Of a stretch of DNA of 13,282 nucleotides, positions 7,102 through 13,282 are shown piece by piece. The stretch is from contig CAZBZG010000115.1 in the NCBI GenBank assembly GCA_964496245.1, positions 1-13,282 of the forward strand, read 5' to 3'. The notes beneath the pieces are model-generated. The model did no database searches. It was not told where the DNA came from and saw only the letters and a program-made list of their open reading frames with translations. The first letter of the stretch is position 1. Each line of letters starts with the position of its first letter. Both the position numbers and the translations under genes were made by a program. Source of the DNA: CAZBZG01 sp964496245. GTDB lineage: Bacteria; Planctomycetota; SZUA-567.

Positions 7102-7705
7102 GGTACCGTTCCTTCCAGAATTGGGCGAGCTCTCTCTGCAGATGCTCCAGGCTGCTATCGTTCTGCACTACAAAATCCGCATCGCGACGGGCTGCGTCCA
7201 GACCCTGGCGCACACGTGCTTCCCGCCGCTGGCGGTCTTCCTCGGTCCAACCGCGCTCGATCGCGCGTTGTCGCCGCAGGGCGTCGGGCGATTCGATCAG
7301 CACGATGCTGTCGCACATCTCGGCGAGCCCCAGGGGAACGAGCAGGGCCGCGTCCACAGCCACGGGCTTTGCCTGGCGTAGATCTGCCGCCTCCGCGCGG
7401 ATGCGGTCGCGCAGGCGCGGATGCACGATCGCTTCGAGGTCGGCCAGGGCCTGGGGGTCGGCGAAGACGATGCGTCCCAGCGCTGCGCGGTCCACGGTGC
7501 CCGCCGAGGTCAGCACGGCGCGTCCGAACCGCGTGCGGACTTTTGCCTTGATGTCCGTTTCCTCCAGCACCTCGTGTCCGACGCGGTCGGCGTAGATGAC
7601 GTGCGCGCCGCAGGAAGCCAGCACAGCGGCGGCTTCGCCTTTGCCGGTGCAGGGCAGACCGGTCAGGCCGATGACGGGTTCGCGTCTGGCGTTTGCCTGG
7701 TTCAC
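7070..7705 (-). CDS. coaE: Dephospho-CoA kinase
   Basis: This 211-aa protein phosphorylates the 3'-hydroxyl of dephospho-CoA with ATP, the last step of coenzyme A synthesis. Visible signatures are the N-terminal P-loop VIGLTGLPCTGKGEA (11-25), YADRVGHEVLEE (38-49) corresponding to the DADxxxxxL substrate motif, and IVFADPQALADLEAIVHPRL (79-98). VAVDAALLVPLGLAEMCDSIVLIESP (115-140) follows, then the lid RRQRAIERGWTEEDRQRREAR and the terminal ADFVVQNDSSLEHLQREL. Length matches the family. One oddity: the Ser/Thr after GK in Walker A is Gly (G23), so the usual magnesium-coordinating hydroxyl is missing. The start is a GTG at 7705 overlapping the polA TGA (GTGA), with GGAG 5 nt upstream. The next ATG in frame is far inside the protein. 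The end overlaps rho by 32 bp. Identity is secure; activity may merit a check because of G23. Confidence 0.93.
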   Translation of the reverse strand: MNQANARREPVIGLTGLPCTGKGEAAAVLASCGAHVIYADRVGHEVLEETDIKAKVRTRFGRAVLTSAGTVDRAALGRIVFADPQALADLEAIVHPRLRDRIRAEAADLRQAKPVAVDAALLVPLGLAEMCDSIVLIESPDALRRQRAIERGWTEEDRQRREARVRQGLDAARRDADFVVQNDSSLEHLQRELAQFWKERYHGNKEIIESR

Positions 7706-10368
7706 TTGAGCTCCAGCCAGTTGTTCCCCACGCCGAGGTCCACGGCGATCGGGACCGAGAGCGGGAGCGCGGCCTCCATCTCCTCCCGCACGGCGTCGGC
7801 CACCGCATCCACGGCGTCCGGCGGGGCTTCTAGCACGAGCTCGTCGTGGATCTGCAGCAGCATCCGCGCCTCGGGCTGTTCGGCCCGGAGGCGTTCGTGC
7901 AGACGCACCATGGCCGTCTTGATCAGGTCGGCGGCCGAGCCCTGGATGACCGTGTTGACCGCTTCGCGTTCGGCACGCGCGCGCCGGCCCTTGTTGTTGC
8001 TCTTGAGTTCGGGGATCTCTCGCTTGCGGCCGAGCAGTGTCCGCACGTACCCGTCGGCGTGTGCACGTTCGATGGTCTTGTCGATGAAGCCGCGCACCCG
8101 GGGAAAGCGCTCGAAGTACGAATCGATGAACTCCTTGGCCCGGCTCACGCTCATGTCCGTGCTCTGGGAGAGGCCGTGCGCGGTCTGGCCGTAGATGATG
8201 CCGAAGTTGATGGCCTTGGCCGCCGAACGTTGTTGGCGGGTGACTTCGTCTTCCGGGATGCCGTTGACTTCGCTCGCCACCACGCGGTGGATGTCGCGGC
8301 CCTCCTCGAATGCCTGCCCCAGCATCTCGTCTTGGGCGTAGTGGGCGAGCATGCGCAGTTCGACCTGGGAGTAGTCGGCCGCCAGCAGCTTCCAGCCCGG
8401 TTCGGGCACGAAGGCTGCGCGGATCGTCCGGCCGAGCTCGGTACGGACCGGGATGTTCTGCAGATTCGGATCCCGCGAGCTGAGCCGGCCGGTGGCCGTG
8501 ATGGTCTGGCTGAACGTGGTGTGGATACGTTCCGTGTCCGGGTGCACGAGTTGGGGAAGGGCGTCGAGGTATGTATTCTTCAGCTTGGCGTAGGTGCGGT
8601 ACTCGAGCAGGCGTTCGGGGAGTTCGTGTCCCATGGCCGCGAGCTCGGTCAGGGTGGCCTCGTTCGTGCTGGGGCCCGTCTTGGTGCGGCGCAGGACCGG
8701 GAGCCCGAGTTCCTCGAAGAGCACGACACCGAGTTGCTTGGGGCTGGCGATGTTGAAGGCGTGGCCCGCGAGCTTGTGGATCTCGTCGGTGAGATTCGCG
8801 AGCATCTCGGTGAGCTCCGCGCTCTGCCGGGCGAGGAGATCGCAGTCCACGCGGATGCCGTTTTGCTGCATATCGGCCAGCACGAAGCTGAGCGGCAGTT
8901 CGAGGGTCTCGAAGAGGCGCTTGGCCTCCGCATCGGCTTCGAGATCGCGGCCGAGGACTTCTTCGAGGCGCAGGGCCACGTCGGCGTCCTCGCAGGCGTA
9001 GGCCGTGATCTTGGACAGGGGGACCTCGGCCATGCTGATCTGCTTCTTGCCCGAACCGATGAGGTCGCGGGTCGGGATCTTCTTGATGTCGAGGTACCGC
9101 AGCGCCAGGGTGTCGAGGTCGTGGGCCGTGAGATGACCGTTCAGCAGGTTGCTCGCCAGGAGCGAGTCGAAGACGATGCCCCGCAGTTCGACGCCGGCCC
9201 GCTGCAGCACGAGCTGGTCGTACTTGAGGTTCTGGCCGGTCTTGGTGATGCGTTCGTCGGCGAGGACGCGTCCCAGGCGCTCGAGCTCCTCCTCTCCCAG
9301 CACCGGCGCGTCGGGCGGTGCCCGGAAGGGCAGGTAGTAGGCGGTGCGGGGCTCCCAGGACAGGCTGATGCCCACCAACTCGCAGCGCAGGGGATCCACG
9401 CCCGTGGTTTCGGTATCCACGGCGATGTGGTCCTGCGACCGGAGTGCCTTTGCGAGCGCGTCGAAGTCCTGCCGTGTCGTGACCGCGATGTAGTCCACGT
9501 CCTTGTGCGCCGGACCGTCGCCGTCCCGCAGCTGGTGGAGCAGGCTCTTGAAGCCGAGGTCTTCGAAGATGGCGGCGAGCCGGTCGGTGTCCGGCGTGGG
9601 CGCGGCGCACGCGGCCAGATCGAGCGTCACGGGGGTATCGGTGCGGATGGTGGCGAGCTCCTTGCTCAGCCGCGCCTGGTCGGCATGCGTTCGCAGTACT
9701 TCGCCGCGCTTTCCCTTGATCTCCTCGGCATGGTCGAGCAGCGCTTCGAGCGAGCCGTATCGGTCGATCAGCTGGGCGCCGATCTTGGCGCCGATGCCCG
9801 GTACGCCGGGGATGTTGTCGCTGCTGTCGCCCCACAGCCCCATGAGATCGGTCAGGCGCTCGGGGGAGACGCCTTTCTCCTTCTCGAAGTCGGCTGCGGT
9901 CAGGAAGCGGTCCTTCTGCGCGTCGTACATGCGCACATGGTCCCCCAGAAGCTGGCCGCAATCCTTGTCGCCGGTCACCAGCACCACCTGCACGCCTTCC
10001 GCCACAGCCTGCGCGGCAAGCGTCCCCAGGACGTCGTCCGCTTCGAATCCTGCCAGCTCGAAGACGGGGATCCCGTAGGCGTGCACGATCTCGTGGATGA
10101 TCGGCACCTGCTGGTGGAGTTCGGGGGGCGTGGGCTTGCGGGTCGCCTTGTACGCGGCAAACCGGTCGTGACGAAATGTCTTCCCCGGCGCGTCGAATGC
10201 CGCGGCGATATAATCGGGCTTCTGGCGTTTGAGGACATCCAGCAGCATGCGGGTGAAGCCGAACGCGGCGCCCGTCGGGCGTCCGTCGGGCGCGGACAAC
10301 CCTTCCACGGCGTAGAACGCCCGGAAGATGTGCGCGTGACCATCGATCAGATACAGTTGCTTTGCCAT
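7702..10368 (-). CDS. polA: DNA polymerase I (5' nuclease, 3'-5' exonuclease, polymerase)
   Basis: This 888-aa enzyme fills gaps and removes primers in replication and repair. The 5' nuclease domain (about 1-290) has LIDGHAHIFRAF with D9, AAFDAPGKTFRHDRF, FEADDVLG (108-115), VTGDKDCGQL with D134 and D136, and the helix-hairpin-helix region GDSSDNIPGVPGIGAK. The exonuclease domain (about 300-480) keeps all proofreading residues: D318 and E320 in DTETTG, D384 in NLKYD, and Y457 and D461 in YACED. Polymerase motifs are DYSQVELRMLAHY (motif A, D665), the O-helix RSAAKAINFGIIYGQ (714-728, F722, Y726) and LQIHDELVLE (motif C, D842). The O-helix Phe matches E. coli type. The start is set at the ATG at 10368, because conserved homology begins at MAKQLYLIDG; the frame runs 19 codons further upstream without support. 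The ribosome site is weak. It is the first gene of a minus-strand cluster, overlapping coaE by 4 bp. Full length and intact. Confidence 0.98.
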   Translation of the reverse strand: MAKQLYLIDGHAHIFRAFYAVEGLSAPDGRPTGAAFGFTRMLLDVLKRQKPDYIAAAFDAPGKTFRHDRFAAYKATRKPTPPELHQQVPIIHEIVHAYGIPVFELAGFEADDVLGTLAAQAVAEGVQVVLVTGDKDCGQLLGDHVRMYDAQKDRFLTAADFEKEKGVSPERLTDLMGLWGDSSDNIPGVPGIGAKIGAQLIDRYGSLEALLDHAEEIKGKRGEVLRTHADQARLSKELATIRTDTPVTLDLAACAAPTPDTDRLAAIFEDLGFKSLLHQLRDGDGPAHKDVDYIAVTTRQDFDALAKALRSQDHIAVDTETTGVDPLRCELVGISLSWEPRTAYYLPFRAPPDAPVLGEEELERLGRVLADERITKTGQNLKYDQLVLQRAGVELRGIVFDSLLASNLLNGHLTAHDLDTLALRYLDIKKIPTRDLIGSGKKQISMAEVPLSKITAYACEDADVALRLEEVLGRDLEADAEAKRLFETLELPLSFVLADMQQNGIRVDCDLLARQSAELTEMLANLTDEIHKLAGHAFNIASPKQLGVVLFEELGLPVLRRTKTGPSTNEATLTELAAMGHELPERLLEYRTYAKLKNTYLDALPQLVHPDTERIHTTFSQTITATGRLSSRDPNLQNIPVRTELGRTIRAAFVPEPGWKLLAADYSQVELRMLAHYAQDEMLGQAFEEGRDIHRVVASEVNGIPEDEVTRQQRSAAKAINFGIIYGQTAHGLSQSTDMSVSRAKEFIDSYFERFPRVRGFIDKTIERAHADGYVRTLLGRKREIPELKSNNKGRRARAEREAVNTVIQGSAADLIKTAMVRLHERLRAEQPEARMLLQIHDELVLEAPPDAVDAVADAVREEMEAALPLSVPIAVDLGVGNNWLELK

Positions 10369-10651
10369 GAATGCACGGTCCCGGGAGGTCTGACAGTCCT
10401 CGCGATTTCGAGGGTCCCGGCGCAACGTTGGCGATGAAGGAGTCTGTCAGCGCATAGCAGCGGGCCAGATGAGAGCGTCTCTTCCAATGCGCGGTCGTCG
10501 GGGGTTGGCGGCGGCGAGTTGCGAGCGTGCTGGTTCGAGACCGCTCAATCGGACGCAGGCAAACGAGTCAGATCGGTACGTCTGGAATTCTGCTGACGCT
10601 GCCTCTTGAATCGAACGAGGAAGGGAGCCGTTGCCTCATCCCACGCATCTT

Positions 10652-10673
10652 GGACGCGTGTGTTCACGCGTCC
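10652..10673 (-). other. Hairpin in the polA leader
   Basis: GGACGCGTG (10652-10660) and CACGCGTCC (10665-10673) are a perfect 9-bp stem with a TGTT loop, extendable by a G-U and an A-T pair. It lies about 285 nt before the polA start within the predicted leader. Its function is unknown; it could be a structured regulatory or stability element. Confidence 0.45.
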
Positions 10674-10701
10674 GACCCCTCTCCGTGTTGTCTGGGAACT
10701 C

Positions 10702-10724
10702 GAAGCGCCCGGCTCATGCGCTTC
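10702..10724 (-). other. Hairpin at the 5' end of the polA leader
   Basis: GAAGCGC (10702-10708) and GCGCTTC (10718-10724) form a perfect 7-bp stem with a 9-nt loop, starting about 13 nt after the predicted transcription start. It could stabilise the 5' end of the transcript. Confidence 0.4.
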
Positions 10725-10729
10725 CATCA

Positions 10730-10744
10730 TTAGGAACGTCCTAA
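10730..10744. promoter_or_regulatory. Operator-like palindrome across the predicted polA start site
   Basis: TTAGGA (10730-10735), ACG, TCCTAA (10739-10744) is a perfect 15-bp inverted repeat. It abuts and by one base overlaps the minus-strand -10 element (10749-10744) and covers the predicted transcription start, a classic position for a repressor site. I do not recognise it as a known operator; it is not the E. coli or Bacillus LexA box. Confidence 0.4.
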
Positions 10745-10772
10745 CTCTAGCTTACCCGGGCGAGCGTGTCAA
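10744..10772 (-). promoter_or_regulatory. Predicted sigma-70 promoter of polA-coaE-rho
   Basis: On the minus strand a perfect TTGACA (10772-10767) is followed after exactly 17 bp by TAGAGT (10749-10744, four of six). Transcription would start near 10737. It is the best promoter match seen in the window, and points to polA with a leader of about 370 nt. A closer promoter cannot be excluded. Confidence 0.6.
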
Positions 10773-10780
10773 GCATTTCT

Positions 10781-10808
10781 TTGCCTCGGCCGGGAATTTT
10801 CCTACAAT
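10781..10808 (+). promoter_or_regulatory. Predicted sigma-70 promoter of the MORN-repeat and glycosyltransferase genes
   Basis: TTGCCT (10781-10786) and TACAAT (10803-10808, five of six) lie 16 bp apart. Transcription would begin near 10815, giving a leader of about 45 nt that includes a small CCCGC-GAA-GCGGG hairpin (10830-10842) just before the ribosome site. The -35 is only 8 bp from the -35 of the divergent polA promoter. Confidence 0.5.
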
Positions 10809-10859
10809 CACAGGACGTGCGATTCGGGGCCCGCGAAGCGGGTTGAAGGGGATGCGGAC

Positions 10860-11756
10860 ATGAGCGATTCTCGTTACCGTAGACGGCGTTGGATCGGGTT
10901 GGCCGCGGGCGGGCTGCTGCTGGCGGGGCTCGCGGTGCTGGGCACGCTCCGGTACGCGTCCCCGCAGAGCCACAGGTTCGCCTATCTCTTTCAGTGCTAT
11001 CTGCACCCGGGCTACGCGGCGGGCGCCATTCCCCCGCCCGACGGGTACACCGGCCGGTGGACGTACTGGCGCCGCGACGGCACTGCCTGGCGCGAGGCCA
11101 GCTTCGAGAACGGTGTCCTGCACGGCAGGGGCCGGGAGTGGGCTGCTTCCGGCGCGCTCGTGCACGAACGCCACTGGCAGAACGGCCGGCGCCACGGCCC
11201 TTGGACCTGGTGGAACGGTGACGGAGAGAAACGCTTTGAGATGGCCTATACGGACGGCGAGACGGACGGGACCGTCCGCGCCTGGGATGCCGACGGTCGG
11301 CTCGTGGCCGAGGCCGCGTACCAGGACGGGGTGTTTCGCAAGCAGAACGGGACTTTCGTCCAGCGGGTCGAGGGGCAGAAGCGTGCGGAGGAGACGTTTC
11401 GCAACGGCGAGTGGCACGGGCGGCGCATCCTGTGGGACGCCGACGGGCACAAGAAGCTCGAACAGAGCTGGAAGGACGGCGTCCCCCACGGCAAGTGCAC
11501 GCGCTGGCAGGATGGCCGGAAGACCCTGGAAGAAACGTACAAGGACGGCAAGTGGCACGGCCTGCGCACCCAGTGGTACGGCAACGGCCGGAAGAAGATG
11601 GTGAAGCGCTGGAAGAACGGTGTGCCCCACGGCAAGGCCACGCGCTGGAATCGGGAGGGAACGGTCGTGTGGGCGGCCGAGTACCAGGAGGGCAGGCTTC
11701 TCCAGACGGACGGGACCGCCTCCGGGGATGACGCGCAAGAACCAGCCCAGCGTTGA
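10860..11756 (+). CDS. Membrane-anchored MORN-type repeat protein (YwqK/MORN_2 family)
   Basis: The 298-aa product has a basic N-terminus (RYRRRR) and one hydrophobic segment (11-30), so it is probably an inner-membrane anchor or uncleaved signal with the rest outside the cytoplasm. Residues 61-275 contain about nine tandem 22-26-residue repeats of the type [DN]G-x-x-HG-x-x-x-x-W-x-x-[DN]G-x-x-x-x-E-x-x-[YW]. The clearest are NGEWHGRRILWDADGHKKLE, DGVPHGKCTRWQDGRKTLEE, DGKWHGLRTQWYGNGRKKMV and NGVPHGKATRWNREG. This fits the MORN_2 repeats of proteins annotated 'YwqK family antitoxin', a label that says little about function here. No toxin-like partner gene lies beside it. The tail after 285 is polar. 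GGGG about 8 nt before the ATG serves as ribosome site, and a candidate promoter lies just upstream. It is probably co-transcribed with the glycosyltransferase 54 bp downstream. Role unknown. Confidence 0.85.
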   Translation: MSDSRYRRRRWIGLAAGGLLLAGLAVLGTLRYASPQSHRFAYLFQCYLHPGYAAGAIPPPDGYTGRWTYWRRDGTAWREASFENGVLHGRGREWAASGALVHERHWQNGRRHGPWTWWNGDGEKRFEMAYTDGETDGTVRAWDADGRLVAEAAYQDGVFRKQNGTFVQRVEGQKRAEETFRNGEWHGRRILWDADGHKKLEQSWKDGVPHGKCTRWQDGRKTLEETYKDGKWHGLRTQWYGNGRKKMVKRWKNGVPHGKATRWNREGTVVWAAEYQEGRLLQTDGTASGDDAQEPAQR

Positions 11757-11810
11757 CCCGCGTGCCGCGGCGCGCCGCATCCAGAGCAACAACGCCGGAT
11801 CGGACAATCC

Positions 11811-12923
11811 ATGGCCCGACGCATCCTGCAGCTGATCACCGAACTGCGGCCCGGCGGTGCCGAACGCATCGTCTGCGAACTGGCCCGCGGCCTCGACCGG
11901 TCGCGTTTCGCGCCGCAGGCGGCCGCGCTCGACGGGCGGGGCGCCTATGCGGACCGCATCCGCAACGCGGGGGTGGAGGTCTTCGACCTCGACGCGCGGA
12001 GCCGGTGGGACGCGGGCGTGATCTGGCGCCTGCGCCGGCTGTTGCGCGAGCAATCGATCGACCTGCTCCACACGCATCTCGTGCATGCCGGCGTGATCGG
12101 CCGTCTGGCCGCGCGCCCGCTCGGGATTCCCGTGCTCGGCACCAGCCACATCGTGGAGCGCCGGCCCGTGTGGTGGCACTTCTGGCTCGATCGGTGGACG
12201 GGCCGCTGGTGCGAGAGGACCGTGTGCGTATCGGAAGCCGTGCGAGGCTTCCAGCAGGCCCGGACCAATCGACCGGCCGATTGCTTCACAATGATCCCCA
12301 ATGGCGTGGATCTCGCGCGGTTCGCAGACCTCCCCACCCGGGACGAGGCGCGCGAACGCCTGCGGTTGCCGGCAGACGCATTCGTGGCCGGCGGTCTCGG
12401 GCGCTTCGACCGGCAGAAGGGCTTCGACGTCTTCCTGCGCGCTGCAGCCGCGTGCCGGGACGCCGGGGTCCATTTCGTGCTCGCCGGATACGGTGAGGAG
12501 GAAGAGCGCCTCCGCCGGCTCGCGGCCGTACTCGATCTCGCGCCGCGCCTGACGTTCGCGGGCTACCAGGAGGCGGCCGAAGCGTTCCTGCCGGCGCTCG
12601 ACATCGCGGTCGTGCCGTCCCGCTGGGAAGGCTTCGGGCTTGTTCTCGCGGAGGCCATGGCCTGTGGCGTGCCGGTCGTGGCCTCGCGCGTGGATTCGCT
12701 CCCCGAACTCGCGGCGGACGGCCGGGAGGCGGTCTTCGTGGCGCCGGAGGATCCCGAGGCGCTGGCGGGAGCGATCCAGGAACTCGCGGGGGACCCCGCG
12801 CGGCGGAGCGCGCTCGCCGAGGCGGGCCGCGTACGCGCCCAGGCGTTCGGCCTGGAGCGCATGATCGCGGCCTACGAACGCTGCTATGGCGAAATGCTCG
12901 CCGCTGCTCAGCCGCTTCCGTAG
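11811..12923 (+). CDS. Glycosyltransferase family 4 protein
   Basis: This 370-aa GT-B enzyme is complete. The N-terminal domain has LITELRPGGAERIVCELARGL (8-28), with the GGAER loop of retaining GT4 enzymes, and LLHTHLVHAGVIGRLAA (85-101). The linker is TVCVSEAVRGF then MIPNGVDLARF (161-171). The C-terminal donor domain has GGLGRFDRQKGFDVFLRA (194-211), HFVLAGYGEEEERLRRLA, LTFAGYQE and the nucleotide-sugar site SRWEGFGLVLAEAMACGVPVVAS (270-292), with E273 and E281 forming the E-x7-E motif. It most likely transfers a sugar from UDP- or GDP-sugar to a lipid-linked glycan at the cytoplasmic membrane face. There is no membrane helix. The donor and acceptor are unknown. The ribosome site before the ATG is weak (GGATCGGA). 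It follows the MORN-repeat gene by 54 bp and is likely in the same transcript. It is a different enzyme from the partial glycosyltransferase at the left edge. Confidence 0.93.
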   Translation: MARRILQLITELRPGGAERIVCELARGLDRSRFAPQAAALDGRGAYADRIRNAGVEVFDLDARSRWDAGVIWRLRRLLREQSIDLLHTHLVHAGVIGRLAARPLGIPVLGTSHIVERRPVWWHFWLDRWTGRWCERTVCVSEAVRGFQQARTNRPADCFTMIPNGVDLARFADLPTRDEARERLRLPADAFVAGGLGRFDRQKGFDVFLRAAAACRDAGVHFVLAGYGEEEERLRRLAAVLDLAPRLTFAGYQEAAEAFLPALDIAVVPSRWEGFGLVLAEAMACGVPVVASRVDSLPELAADGREAVFVAPEDPEALAGAIQELAGDPARRSALAEAGRVRAQAFGLERMIAAYERCYGEMLAAAQPLP

Positions 12924-12981
12924 GGGGCTTGAGCACGTCAGAGACAGGTCCGATCGTCGCCCGGTCCCGTTCGATCGGGTC

Positions 12982-13005
12982 GCCCGCGCGGCGGGCTTCG
13001 CCCGC
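12982..13005 (+). terminator. Candidate termination region after the glycosyltransferase
   Basis: GCGGGC (12991-12996), TTC, GCCCGC (13000-13005) is a perfect 6-bp hairpin. The GCGGGC arm can alternatively pair with the GCCCGC just before it (12982-12987). The hairpin is 67 bp past the stop codon; no T-run follows, so the call is tentative. Confidence 0.35.
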
Positions 13006-13029
13006 AACCGAAGCGGTCGGAAGTCAGGC

Positions 13030-13105
13030 GTCAGAGGTCGGAAGCCGGAAGTTGTTTGTGATCATACACCATCCTTATTCCTCTGACCTCTGACCTCTGA
13101 CCTCT
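13030..13105. repeat. Heptamer tandem repeat with upstream inverted copy
   Basis: CTCTGAC is repeated about 3.5 times in tandem (13081-13105). An inverted copy, GTCAGAGGTC, lies at 13030-13039 and can pair perfectly over 10 bp with 13085-13094 or 13092-13101, leaving a loop of about 45-52 nt. A degenerate further copy (AAGTCAGGCG) precedes it. Confidence 0.6.
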
Positions 13106-13246
13106 TGCCCCCGCGGCCACGGAAGATGCCGCCTCCCCTCTCTTGTTTCTTTTGCGCCGCACCTTCCGGAGAAGGCCCTAAATCTTGGCCTGGTTCAATT
13201 CCGGGTAACACTCGGTGAGAGCAGTATGTAGTGTCTGTAAGAAAAG

Positions 13247-13268
13247 AGGCGCCTGTTCGCGCGCGCCT
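13247..13268 (+). other. Hairpin near the right window edge
   Basis: AGGCGC (13247-13252) pairs with GCGCCT (13263-13268) around a 10-nt loop, followed by GTAATTTT. The trailing T-run makes it look like a weak intrinsic terminator on the plus strand, but no gene ends close to it; it may belong to sequence outside the window. Confidence 0.3.
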
Positions 13269-13282
13269 GTAATTTTCGCAAA

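Larger units (their letters stand above)
10369..10859. other. Non-coding region between polA and the MORN gene: polA leader plus divergent promoters
   Basis: About 490 bp carry two divergent promoters near 10744-10808, and an apparent leader of about 370 nt runs from there to polA. The leader holds at least two perfect hairpins. Short open frames in it, including one of 61 codons on the minus strand (10730-10545), have third-position GC clearly lower than the neighbouring genes and no recognisable product, so I do not call them. No known riboswitch, tRNA or small-RNA signature was recognised. Confidence 0.6.
12924..13282. other. Non-coding region at the right edge
   Basis: This stretch of 359 bp contains no frame with coding character. 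It holds GC-rich hairpins (12982-13005), an inverted and tandem heptamer repeat region (13030-13105) and a further hairpin at 13247-13268. The T-rich, lower-GC patches after 13050 differ from the genes. No promoter or RNA gene could be assigned. Confidence 0.6.

Noticed and set aside
10369..10425. Upstream extension of polA by 19 residues
   Set aside because: Family conservation begins at MAKQLYLIDG. The extension has no ribosome site or similarity.
7846..10437. 863-aa open frame on the plus strand opposite polA
   Set aside because: PolA is intact and conserved throughout; the opposite frame is a complement shadow without recognisable domains. The 539-aa frame opposite rho (5467-7086) and the 751-aa frame opposite the MORN and GT genes (10752-13007) are rejected for the same reason.
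10545..10730. 61-codon frame at the start of the polA leader (minus strand)
   Set aside because: Its third-position GC is clearly lower than that of the neighbouring genes, the predicted transcription start leaves almost no room for a ribosome site, and the product is not recognisable. It remains possible as a leader peptide.
10860..11756. Toxin-antitoxin system based on the YwqK-like name
   Set aside because: No toxin-like gene lies beside the MORN-repeat gene; the neighbour is a glycosyltransferase and the protein is membrane-anchored.
13188..13205. tRNA T-arm-like sequence (CCTGG-TTCAATT-CCGGG)
   Set aside because: The stem and 7-nt loop fit a T-arm, but no acceptor stem, anticodon arm with a 7-nt loop, or CCA end can be built around it. 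It could be a decayed tRNA or attachment-site fragment, with no other support.

Overview
The window is high-GC bacterial DNA from a draft assembly; a run of 10 N at 2172-2181 is a scaffold gap. Its core is a tightly overlapping minus-strand cluster in transcription order polA, coaE, rho. From memory the same trio is adjacent in Chlamydia trachomatis (CT493 polA, CT492 coaE, CT491 rho). Together with a secreted right-handed beta-helix protein and MORN-type repeats, this suggests a member of the PVC group (Verrucomicrobiota, Kiritimatiellota, Lentisphaerota and relatives). That placement is inference, not a computed phylogeny.

Layout. Positions 1-2251 (minus) hold three envelope or polysaccharide genes: a PmtA-like methyltransferase interrupted by the gap, a CE4-type polysaccharide deacetylase, and a glycosyltransferase cut by the window edge. 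The last two overlap by 4 bp. Positions 2252-2730 are intergenic. A 667-aa exported beta-helix protein lies at 2731-4734 (plus). It converges on a small Pro/Gly-rich hypothetical gene (4859-5227, minus), with strong hairpins between the two. Positions 5228-5517 carry hairpins, including a REP-like palindrome, downstream of rho. Positions 5518-10368 are rho, coaE and polA. Positions 10369-10859 hold two back-to-back predicted sigma-70-type promoters. One drives polA-coaE-rho through an unusually long leader of about 370 nt, and the other drives the plus-strand genes. Positions 10860-12923 (plus) encode a membrane-anchored MORN-repeat protein and a GT4 glycosyltransferase. Positions 12924-13282 are non-coding and rich in short repeats and hairpins.

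How the genes fit together. The central cluster is housekeeping: DNA repair and replication polymerase, the last step of coenzyme A synthesis, and the transcription termination factor. The flanks are cell-surface functions: two glycosyltransferases, a deacetylase, a lipid methyltransferase-like protein and a secreted beta-helix protein. I see no transposase, integrase, CRISPR array, rRNA or convincing tRNA. No clearly new multi-gene system is apparent. The points most worth checking are the polA control region, the substituted CoaE P-loop, the unassigned small protein, and the beta-helix protein with its charged glycine-rich tail.
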